Part shown: positions 11,801 through 23,500 of the stretch, one piece after another
Numbering within the stretch: the first letter of the stretch is position 1
How the letters are laid out: each line of letters starts with the position of its first letter
Assembly: GCF_000524195.1 (NCBI RefSeq)
Contig: NW_020170420.1
Coordinates: 606,808-670,807 of the forward strand
Source of the DNA: Echinococcus granulosus
Taxonomy: Eukaryota > Platyhelminthes > Cestoda > Cyclophyllidea > Taeniidae
Direction of reading: 5' to 3'
Length of the DNA stretch: 64,000 nucleotides
Program-made: the position numbers and the translations under genes
Notes under the pieces: generated by a model
What the model saw: only the letters and a program-made list of their open reading frames with translations
Database searches by the model: none
What the model was told of the DNA's origin: nothing

Positions 11801-14800
11801 GAGAGGAGAAGAATGACGTGAGGGAGGTGGCGGAAGAGGAGGGGGAAGCAATGAATCCCCTAATGAATTCAGTGAGAATTGAGAAAGTTTAACTGGAACG
11901 GAAAAGTGGGAATTGTTAAAGTTCATTAACTTTCTATCCGCTTTGCTTTTTGGAGCAAAAGAAATGAAAGCCTTGGAAGAATGGAACTGGAATCTCACAT
12001 CATGAAACATGAGTGATATATTTCATCTCTTTACAAGATAGGTCACGCATCAGGGCACGAACATATCCAAGCCATTCCCCTCCCCGACTGGTATTGTGAC
12101 ATCCCGTTACAGGATTTTGATCCAAAATTAAACAGATGTCAAATTCTCAACCTCTGATACTGCTTTTAGTAGAGCTTATGAGGGGGCTCTTTACTCCTCT
12201 TAGTGTGAAGATGTTTTCAAGTGCCTCTTTGTCACCTTCATACTAGGGCAGAATCTCCTACACTCATCACTAAAACAAACAAAAGAGGCGCCCTTCGAAA
12301 ATTTTTAATAAATTACAGAGACGATTACTTTTGAAGAAAGAGTTGAAGGAGGGAGTGCATTAAACCTCCTCACAAATTAGCAGAAATAAATGAAAAACAG
12401 GGGACGATGGATTAGGCATATCAAATGGCCTTGGTGACATACATTCCCCAGTGGTTTGTCACCACTTTGACAGAAAATAGCCCGCTTAGACAAAGCTTGT
12501 GTTTTGTATAGGCAAGATTTCTCGCAATGCCAACTTTGTTGTTCTGCTATCATTTCTTTATGTTAGGTAACCTTGCAACACTTTTTCGATCCTTTCACTT
12601 AGAAGGGTGGTAGGCTACTTGTAAAGGGCAGCTTTACTGCTTCAAAGGGAGACGCAGTAATTTGCAAGTTTGGTCAGTTTACTTGGATCTACAGACTTCC
12701 GGTCATTCACACCCGCGACATTTTAAAAGCTAGCCACTGGGCAAATGGAAACTTCGAAAAACATAACTGTCGCATCTTTTTTTATTTTTTGACAAAAAGA
12801 TGTAGAGGAATTGTGAACTCTCCAAAACCCAGTAAACAAAAAGATGATTATAACTTTTTTGGTCGCTTTAACTAAGTCGGTGCGGAAGGGCAGTAGTGGC
12901 CGAGGCAAGCCATGCAAAAGTGACGGAAGCAAAATAAAAGCAAGGCTGGCTTAGAGTGTACCAAAGCATCCGCTTTTTGTCCGTGGAAGGTCGGCCAAAT
13001 GTGTCATGTAAACAACATGGGAAGGGCTTTACAAATGGGACACTTTTATAGTAGCTTGGAAGAAGCATAATGATGGCCCAAGTGGTAGATAGAATCATGG
13101 TGATGCAATAAATCGTTGATGACAGCTTTGAATTTTTATTTCTCAGGCAACAACAATTGGGAGAAGCTGGGAATGTAGCCGCCTCGTTAGTGGCTCGCCC
13201 ATTGCCCGTTAAGTCCATGCAAGAACTTGCTCAGTCCTTTCACTTTCACGGTTTAACAGACAATAAAAGGTACAGTAGGAGAATTATTTAGTGCATTCGG
13301 TTGATACCGAGGGATGCACTATTTTCAAGCTTATTTCATTTTCTCTGTCCTGAGTGTGGCAGAAAGGAGCGCAAGAGCAGATGTTTCGCCGACCAAAAGT
13401 AAATAAACTAAACGGTTTGAATGAGCCTCTTTTGGCATCAAGGATCCAGTTTAAAAAAAAACCCCGTGGTTAAGTGGGCGTCAACATCCGCCACGGCGAA
13501 GACAAGATCTGATTGATAGCTCATGAGTTCTTGCAAATCTGTAAACTTCACCCACCCGAAGTCCTCTGTTAATCGGCCTTCCATATCCAAGGATATGACT
13601 CTAGAGGTAGGAGTACAATACCGATTGCTATAAAATGTCTAGGATTCGTAAAATACTGCTTTTGGTTAGAATAATTCCCCTAGGAATTCCACTTTTAAAT
13701 CATAACATAGAAACAAATTAGAATAATCTTGTATTTTTGACTTGAAGGCCTTACAACTGAAAGATAAAATCAATTGCGAATGAGGCGTATTATCTAAGGA
13801 CAACATATTTCTCCTTCTTTTTGGGGTTGCAATAAGGGACAGGTAGAATTGGGATGACGGTGTAGACAACATCAAAAGTAAGTTATCATGCCTAGCAATA
13901 GCAGATCAGTCAACAATTTATCCGTTGACTTATCCATCAATTGTGGCTCCAGTTGTCTCTGAAGCCGTAACGAACCATATCAATCACAAGTGAGATCTAC
14001 AAAGCAATCGGGGATCCTCTATAATATAATTACGAAACGATCGGCAAAGGCCGAAGTAGCTAAGCATCTGGCCAAATTACCCCATAAGCCTACACACATA
14101 CACGCTCGTTCGATTCAGGCATTTATTCTGTAACAGGTTTTTGTTTGAATTTACCTATTGTATGAGAAGAGGACGCTATTGATCCCCATGGCGGAAACGA
14201 CCTTGGAACCCATTTAACCTCAGTTCCCTATGGACTTGTAGGAAAATTATTCGATAAAAGATGGTCTTTGCTAACCCAGAATGTGAAAGCAGAGGAGGAA
14301 GCAGAAATTGCTGAAACCGTTACAATTTTATTAACTCATTTAGGATCCCGAGTAAAAGCACCACGAATAGTAGGTCTGTAAATGTATCTGAAATAGAATA
14401 CTTTTTGGAAGTGAGGCCGAGCAATCCCATTAGACATTTGAAACAAATTCGTATACAAATTCTGAAAAAATGCGACAAGTTCACAAAATGATAGAATGTT
14501 ACTGAGTATTATGATGATGTGTGTTTTTCTCATAAAAGGCAAGTTGCTCTAATGACAGTTGATTTTTGCTCCCACCCATGAGAAATGAAATGAGACAATT
14601 TGGATGAGACAGAAAATTCCCCAAAATATGTGCATAAATCATTTTTGATAAGGAGGAGACATAAACACTGTTGTCATATCATTACGGCTACCATCAATCA
14701 TTGAATGAGAAAATGAGGAAAATTAATAACATTGCAGACAAAATTAACTCGATCTGCCATAAATTTACCAGCTTATTCGCAAAAAAGGCTGTATTTTTGC

Positions 14801-15645
14801 CACATAATTTGGTTTATCAATAGATTATAAAAGAATTATAAATACATTTCGCCCCTGTTAAGGTCGGACTTGTTTTAGTTTTCGGGGCGGCTACGCAAAC
14901 TCTTGAGTCTCCGTCTGACGCGGAGTTGAATTACTTTTAATGTATTTTTTGTGTTAATCAATTTGCTTTCTGCATAAAACAACAAAGTGAATGCATTGCT
15001 GACAATTGCCAATTATCGTAGGAGTCTTTTTTACGGAATCAGGAAAAATTGAAAATATTTTTAAATCGGGAAAACAATATTTAGACCTACCAATTAGGCG
15101 ACGGTGATCTGGCTGTTGAATGTCTAAAAATAGTTTATTTTTTACCCAAAGCATCGTATGCACCTCTAATACTCAAGAATTAAATTTACGCCAATTTCTT
15201 CCTTAGTAATGCAAAAGATCAAGTGGTGAGAGCGAGATCAAGTAACCCCCGTATTACAAACGGAAAAACTCAAAAGTAGTGAGATGGTTGTCTTCTACGT
15301 AAAATATTCTGTTCATTCAAATAACGAGCAGCATTGTTGGGATCCTTTTAAGACAAACTTCCTAGGCGCCTCAAATTCCACCTCAATTCTTCTTCCCAAC
15401 TGTCTATTACTTTTAAATGTGATTGCTAAAAGTTAGTGCCTAGAAAAATTATAACGTGGAGAAGTGACATCGAAAGACTGTGGAGGAGGAGGTGGTAGTA
15501 TCTTTCTATTACCTCACGTGGATCGCAAATTGTCATTTCGGTAGGTTTTGCGGCAAGCCGGGGCAGGACATTGAGTTTACTTCTAAAAATATCACTAGAT
15601 TAACTAATTAATCCTGATTGCCTTTGAATAAAATTTACTCCACAA
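8896..15645. other. Intergenic DNA without recognised genes
   Basis: No supported gene. The longest open frame (12868-13218, minus, 116 codons) has no recognisable domain. A GC-richer patch at about 9080-9210 is open on both strands and ends in a GTAAGC donor-like site on the + strand, but it has no partner exons. Confidence 0.5.
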
Positions 15646-15649
15646 CCTT

Positions 15650-16500
15650 ATTTCGTATGGTACTTATTAGGTGAATAGAAGAGGCGAGATGATAGGAAGG
15701 GATAGAAAAGACAGGTCTCAGTTTTAGTCGTTCCGCCATCAATAAATACTTTTTAGTGAACAATCCAGCCTGTAGTCTACCACACACAGAATGTAGACAC
15801 AGTATCCTGGACATTACTTTCTGTAGTGCTTGCTTCAAAAGGCATGAGCGGTTAATCCAAGCAGCAGAGTCGAGTATTTGGTGGAGGCAGCCAAAGTTTA
15901 ACAAACAGCGGAACAACTTGCAAGAACTCAATCAGTCAGTCGGTTAACTATTTAATAAGGCCTAGTGAAGTAAGATAATGAAGAACAGGATGCAAGTTCT
16001 TTTGTTTAATTACCATCACTTTTCTATACATATGGTACCTAAGTTCTTTCGAGGATTCCATCACAGCTCCCTCTCTGGACTCCGTGGTAAAATAGCTGCT
16101 AATCAAATGTTTCGTCAATACGAACGTAATGTCTTGTCCCTGCAGTGCACAACCAAGTATAGAGGACCTTTCTTCCGTAAACATCCACCGCGCGTCTGTT
16201 CCTTATTCATTCCATAGCCATCCAGCTCGTACCCGTCTATCCCGCATCAATCCATCATTTGAGTGGTAAGGGTTGTGCAATTGACCGTCACAATGTATTT
16301 TAAGCCAGTTCTGGTGGATACAGTGTACAGTTGCCACATTTACGCCTCCTTCAAATGCTAGACCACAACAAATTCGACGAAAAAGCAGCTTCTGCTTCAG
16401 GTTCGTAAGTAATGTACACTCGGCTCACGAAGCAGACAAGTTGGAATCCCACCCATCCGCTCCAATCGGCGTTCAGCTTACGAGGACCATAATTTGGGAC
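15650..16500. repeat. Dispersed repeat family B, copy 1
   Basis: Two blocks here recur in the same order at 22270-22960. The first runs around 15700-15790 ('aggtctcag...' to 'tgtagtctaccac'). The second runs around 16300-16490 ('aagccagttctg.cggat' to 'gaccacaac.aatt.gacg'). Divergence is high, so this is an old family. The intervening sequence contains only degenerate frames. Confidence 0.55.
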
Positions 16501-17566
16501 ACAAAGACCGCTTTAGAGCATCAGACGCCTGAAGGCCCCTCGAAAAACCTAACAATCTCTACAAAGGAAGAGCATCTTAACCAGAAATTTAAATTGCCCT
16601 AAAAAAAGTAAGAAAATCCTTCCTGCTTTTATTCTATACCACAAGAATTAATAATTGGCATCGTGACCAGTACTACCGTTGCGCTAGGAGGCCTCTTTAA
16701 AGCAGCGGGGCGGGAGGAGTGGAGGTAAGGGGTGAGAGAGGAGGATGATGTCGCCAGGATTGCGATACAACTTGAGAATGATTAAAAGACTACAGCTACC
16801 ACCTAAAGAATTGAGCTAAAAATACTCATTTTATGTATGCTTTACTTTCTGAATGCTCCAAAAGTGCCCTCTCGACAGGCGAGGGGTGGGACAAAGGTAG
16901 TGATCCATCGCACATAAGCATGGATAGTGCGCGCGGTAAAAAAAATTCCGTCCCGTTACTGTTTTGCACTCTTTCAAAGTGGGAGGATAAAAAAGAAGGG
17001 AAGTATGAAAATTATGGAAAGTGCTGGTTAGTATCAGCTACTCTCTGTTAAAATGTCCATTAGTTCTGCATGAATTGGAGCAATGAATTAATCAGGAAAA
17101 TAGGAGGAGAATGAGCTAGAGGGACATCATTTATGGAGTTCAAATAATGATGGTAGAAAGGAGACTTGGTAGCCAAATTTATTGGGCAGACAAAGAATCC
17201 TGCCCTTTGTCCTAAGCTTGATTGGAATCCCAGTTGCCAAAGCTGCTCCCCTTCCCAGGAAATCGGACCTACTAACGGCAAAGTGGGTGAGTTAAAACCC
17301 TCTAGAGGATTAACTCGGACCCAACAATGTTGGCAGCACCGATAAAATTGCTCCAAGGGTACAACCATTGCAGCGGACAGTACGAAGAGGGAAGTTAGAA
17401 AAGAAGGGCGCGTCCGTTGTGCACAAAGACTCAGGCCGGAGTGGCCACACATCGACGAAGTAAAAGACATCTTGACTTCCAGCTTTCTCGTGTAATATTT
17501 AGATAGGAAAAAAATAAGATAGACAGACAGGTAGGAGAGAATGAAGAATGGCTCAAAAAAGCTACG
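16501..17566. other. 3' flank of slc25a46
   Basis: Lies downstream of the slc25a46 stop codon on the minus strand and probably contains its 3' UTR. No clear AATAAA was fixed. The minus-strand open stretch at 17060-17470 has no domain and is best read as UTR. Confidence 0.4.
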
Positions 17567-20500
17567 TTACAAGGGTGCATCAAAGGGTCCAGGACTGTAA
17601 CCACGAAACACAAAGGAAGACCTATTCGGCACCAGAGGTGCCCCATTTTTCGAGTTCAAATTTGGATCCGAGGTCCTCCAACGCTCTGAATCAAGATTCG
17701 GCTGCCAAACCGATGTTGTTGGTTGATGATCCAACAGATTTGGCACCGTTGAGTAGAAAGGAGACTGGAAGGAGGATGGATGCTGATTGGTTGGTTCGTA
17801 GTCAGAAGGCATTGAAGATCTCCCAATCGGAGGTGGAGGTGGTTGGGTTGATGTCGGAGAGCTGTAGTAGAGGACACGTTCATAGGCATATTTCACACCG
17901 ATAAGGAAGGCGAGTTGAACGGCATATTGCAGTATGAGAGCGCCAAATCCTCGGTACAGACCAATAAAACCCGAAGCCGAGGAAGATGAATGTCGCAAAA
18001 CGTCAAATGGTCCGTCAAAGGAGGTGATTATAGGGATAACAGAATCACCAGTATCAAGATTATCCACCAGAGTTCTAGTGCCTTGAACACAGAGTCGAAC
18101 AGCAATAGTTTCAAGGGGAAAGAGAATCGCCTCAGAGGTCAGAGAAGCGACAAAATCGGCGGTCAGATCGCTAGTGAAGAGAGAGTAGGCGGCCTGGAGC
18201 ATTTTCTCCCGCCGGTGTGATGTCAAAAGAGTTCGATCGTTTCCATCAATGCCCTTCTGTGACGAAGATGAAGCATCCTGTAGGTGGAAGTAAGATTAAA
18301 AATCTAACATTAGAATACTTGAACTTCTTCAAAAGTACCACCTTTCAGGGTTACCATCTCTACGTGCTGGGAAAGTGCTCCAACACCATTTCAAGCTCAC
18401 AGACAAGATGCTCCCCTTCGGTAACTCGGATAAGTCGGCAATCGGTTAATTCGAGACAGCAGTTAAAGGTTTGATGTGACACATGCGGCCCAAGATTGAA
18501 CGGAAGTTCATCACCTTCTTCTAGAGCGAAAACAAAGTCTCACTTTTCTACTTATCTCCACACTAAGGAGGTTTATCACTCTTCACTCTCCTGGATACAA
18601 TCCGGATGGCCGAAAACTTCCAGGGCTGCATTATCACTTGACCTCTTCAAGTCAAACGGCCAATGCTTAAAGCGCTTCAATGAGAGATTTACCAACTCGT
18701 GTTATCCACGAGGACGAGGGATAAGCGTAACACAAGAAAACACATTCAATCAGTTTAGAAAGCCCTGACAACTGTTTTATTTATGCAGTGGATAATAGGT
18801 GGCGAACTCTGTATCCATTGAGGTGGGGGGGGGGATCAGAAAATAGCCACAGAGCTGAAAAGAGGAACTGGTCAGGGGAGAAATCATGCCGGCCACAAAC
18901 AAGGCAATGTATGAACTGTCAGAGAACTGAGAATGAAAGAAAAAAACTGGACGTTGCTACATGAAGCACCGCAACGGGGCCGAGAAGCTATAGTCGTCAT
19001 AAGGAGGGGGCAAATGGGAGCAAAGCGCGCATACGAGTTGTAAAGTACGACAAGGTAGAAACAAAAAGTTGGTTTTATACGATGCTTCTAGTGGAAAATA
19101 AGGTGATATACAAGGAAGCATGTAGGTACTAGAAAATCACCCAGTCCCCTAAGCCCCCAAGAAGTGCAAAACATCGGTATTTAAATAGAAAAAAATTTCA
19201 TCTCCTCCAGCTGGCCACCAGGCTAAAACGTCCTAGAAGGGAGATGCTTGTTGTAGAGAGCCGAAGCCATGGTGACTGTCAAAACCGCATCAACTTTCGC
19301 CAACTACTCCACCTCCAAGCTACGCATCATAATAAACGGGAATGAGGCTAAAAAAACAAGTCTGGACGGAGTGTCTGCAAACGTCGCCATGAAAACGGCT
19401 ATTCGTGGAGCACAATGAAAGGAAAACTGGGGAACATCCTGTGTTGCAAGAACTTGAGAATGAGGAAATGGGAAAAGAAGACAGGGTGCACTTCGCGTGT
19501 TGTGACTTCCATCCAATGATTTTGTCCCCTAATGAAGGAAGCACAATATTCGTATTCCTCCGAACTCAACGGGCGACTTCAGTTCCCTCGAAAAGTTGTG
19601 ACGACCGAGATAAGAGGGAGTAATCACGAGGAGCGTTGGAGAGGGACTACCACGATTCGGTCTCCACACATGAGGCATGGATCCACCTCCCGTCCCCTCG
19701 AGCTACCTCTTAAGTCCATAATACAGCTACGTGCAGATTTGCACGTTTAGAAAGAACAACATCCAATTTGAGGGAATACATAATTAAATATGTCCTTCAA
19801 ATCACAATTTTGTGCGTACGCTTGAGGATTTCACGCATTTTTTTCCCCAAGCAGAAAGTGTTTTTTCATTAACAAAGTCCTGTTTCAATGTAGAAGTTCA
19901 TTTGTAATACTTTGATAGCTTGTTTACGTCTTCGGGTACTTAAGGCTGGACGGTAATGACCTCCAAGCCCCCGACCCTCATGTACTACGGCAATACAAGT
20001 TCTGCCACACTACGATGACTTTTTACGACTTCAGGGAAAACTCGGAGCGCCACATTGCTGGCCGCCGAAAGCAAATCCCAGTGCAAAGGATATCCATCCC
20101 GATTTGTACAACTGAAGAGGGAAATATGCTGTAGATGAGTGAATCTGTGGCAACTCATAATAGGAGGGTTGAAAATGGNNNNNNNNNNNNNNNNNNNNNN
20201 NNNNNNNNNNNNNNNNNNNNNNNNNNNNNNNNNNNNNNNNNNNNNNNNNNNNNNNNNNNNNNNNNNNNNNNNNNNNNNCGTCTACTTTCGGCAACCAACA
20301 CCCAGTCCTGCGTTCTACAGGAGGGTTATTAACAACCGAGGTGACACTAGCCGTGAGCCACCTAGCAAAGTTCGTTACGAAATTGTCCATGGTACCTGGA
20401 TGAAGATATCAAGTAAGTGAACACGCGGTACCTCCTCCTCCACCCCTCTACTAACTAAACAGAGCCCTGGTAGATATATGGCTGCGCAGTACTGAAGTGA

Positions 20501-23500
20501 GAACAAAGCTGCAAGGAGGAATAGATACAAAATCCCATCAGCATGAAGCTATTTTAAGCGCCATCCTTCGCCAAGCAACTCGGCTCCCCGGTCAGCGATT
20601 TCACGACTAGTGGGGGATACAAGAAATGGCCAGTACAAACCCCCTTCCCCAATACAGTTCCCAAACAGGACGAAACTGCAGATCCCATGGAATTGCAAAG
20701 AGGAATAAGTGATATTGAGGTCAAGTATCCCCTCAGTTACATGCAAATTCCACGGCTGGCACATTGGTTCGAGTGTGTTTTTCCCAAAGCACAGACTGCG
20801 TTATGATAATTGATGGGGAAGTTGACCAAGGGGAGTGGTGAGGACGAACATCTCGTTTTCATTTCACAGGCACCCATTGTTGTTAGGGTGGGTGGCGTGA
20901 CCTCCTAGTCATGTTAACAACTCCTCCGCCCTTCTGTGCGTCCCCCAGCATTACATCGACCTTTGAATTCAGGAAAGACTCGGTGCGATGCACGCTCTTA
21001 CGATAAGAAATTCCCAACACAACAGTCAACTGGCAACAGATGACTGTGACTACGGGGAGAGAGAGGAGGACTCGACTTATTCAGGGAAAAGGACACCCAT
21101 CAAATGAAAAGAAAGGAGAATACTTGATAAAAAACCTCCTACAAGACCATACCATGTAGTGAATTTTAGACTGCCGGACTGCAACCCACCTGACCAATTC
21201 GTGTTTACTTCTTACTGATTCGAAATTCAAAGCACCAACAATAAAAAGGTATCTGCAAAGACCGCCCTGCTTCCTCAATTCAGCAGAGGGGAAAAGAGAG
21301 CAACTTTCTTAAGGAAAAACTGTTGACTAAAACGTAAAAAGCCAGTTTCACTTTCACTTTCCTTCTTAGTTGTTTGAAAGAGAACGCAAACAATTGAGAG
21401 TAATAGCATCTTTGCTCCGGTGTGGAGGAGAACCTACTAGACAGGCGAGAGAAACCGTCGAGAGCATTGAGAGTGAATCTAGCAGCCTCCCGCCAACAAT
21501 AAAATCCTCCTTTATTCAAAAGAAAAAGAAACATAAGGAGGAGATTGATTTCGCAACTCAACCCAACTTGATCAAGTTGATAGGCTTGATGGAGCGGAGG
21601 GGAGGAGCGGTGGGGGGTGAATAGTTACCCAAAGAAGCGCGGGAGGGAAAAAAGACACTTGAAAATGAATTTGCCCTAAGGGGATGGTTGCATTGTGGTG
21701 AAATTGCCTTTCCTACTACCTGCCAGAGACTAAATTCACCAATTTCACACAATTCCCCCACTTCACGAGGAGGGGGAGCATAGTCTCGACTGACCAGGCC
21801 AAGATCAAAGGCAGGACAGGAGTAGAAAGTGATGGGGCGGAGGAGGACGGAGGGGGAAAAAAGCAGGATGCGAAAATTCCTCCTCGTTGGTGTACTCATG
21901 GAAAGAAAACACCGCTAATTAACCACATCAGAAAAAATATACATCGCTTCAAATTCAGCGTTGAGGAAAAAGACGGGAATGCAAATCTCCTCTCAATGCA
22001 TGGCAAATCAAATTCAGTAATTTTTCATGTCATTTCTTTGAGTTACGTATAGAACGAGGCTTTCCAGCCTCCAGCTATTCGGCCTCTATATGCTACAAGG
22101 CAACCGGGTACGATCTAGGTCCGTAGGAGTAATCACAATTTCAGCCAATCCATCACTTCCCAATGAGATACAAAATAGTTGGGAATCCCACTTTTACGTA
22201 ACAATGTGTCTCTGGGAGCCATCTCCGCTTCTACCGCTTCAAATGTGGTTGAATAGTGGCAAGAAATTATAATAACCACCCAGATGGTGATGATAGAAAG
22301 CCATCTTCCAATTCTGAGGTGCAGTACAAGGTTGGAGACAGACGACAGGATGGAATAGAATAGGTCTCAGCCCTAATTGTTTCGCCTTCAACGAATACGT
22401 AATTGCCAGTGAATAATTCTGTCTGTAGTCTACCACAACAAAGTGAAGTGGAGTGAAGTGGTGAATAAGGGAGTGAAAGGCCTCCTACCCCATTGCCACC
22501 TGTTACCTAGCCACGTGGTACCCATTCCCCTTGGAGCATCCACAGCTTCCCCACCTCGCTTTATGATGGCATAGAGGATAACCAGATGTTTCATCACCAC
22601 CCACGTAATTCTTTGTTCTCACATTGCGCGATTAAGCATAAAAAACCTTCCCTCCTTAACCTCCTCCTCCTTCCATCCATTCATAAATCATTTCAGTGAT
22701 AAGGTTTGGGCGGTACGCCACCACAACCAAATTATTCACTTGCCGCCTTACTTATCCATGCATTCAAGCCAGTTCTGACGGATGCTGTGCTCTACTACCA
22801 CATTCATAGCCTCTCCAAACGCTAGACCACAACGAATTTGACGGAAAATCAGCCTCTGAGGTCAACTCGACTCCCGGAGCAGATAAGGTGAAATTCCACC
22901 CATCAGGGCCAACCGACGTTTTACGAATAGGAAGTTCATAAACAACACGTTAAACTGACACAGTTCTAAGCTTTGTAGTGCCTACGAGTAAATAGTCGTA
23001 TGTAACGACCCCAATCCCAAGTTTCTGCTGGAGACCACAGCAAAACACCGCCGAAAGAAAACATCAGTTGGGGAGAGAGAGATCTGTGGAAACTCGCAAC
23101 AGAAAAGCCACTGGAGGAGCGTCGACTTCTGGGAAGGACCCAAACTGCAGGTTCTGAAATGTAGCCAGGGTTAAATTATTCAAAGCCACTTCATCAATAG
23201 CCTGAGTAGGTGGTTGAACGATATCAGAAATGGAAATGAAGTGGAAGCGAGGAATGTGGTACGGATCTTATTCAATAACCCCACTTAAGGTCAAACATCA
23301 CCCGCAAATTGATTGGCGGTCGATGGAAACCCATCCTCAGCCGTAAATAAATAAATGAAGAGACCCCCTCCTCAGCACAATTCGCGATCGGAACCATCGT
23401 TGGAGTCAAGAACCCTCTCACGGTGATGGCAAATCATGATACTCCTTGCCCCCCTCCTATAATTGCCGAAATAGAAGAGGAACCACATAAAACCCCCTTC

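Noticed and set aside
12868..13218. 116-codon minus-strand open frame
   Set aside because: No motif, no splice context and ordinary local composition.
17060..17470. 136-codon minus-strand open frame
   Set aside because: Sits just downstream of the slc25a46 stop on the same strand, has no domain, and is best explained as 3' UTR.
17548..17904. 118-codon plus-strand open frame
   Set aside because: Antisense shadow of the low-complexity Pro/Ser-rich end of slc25a46.
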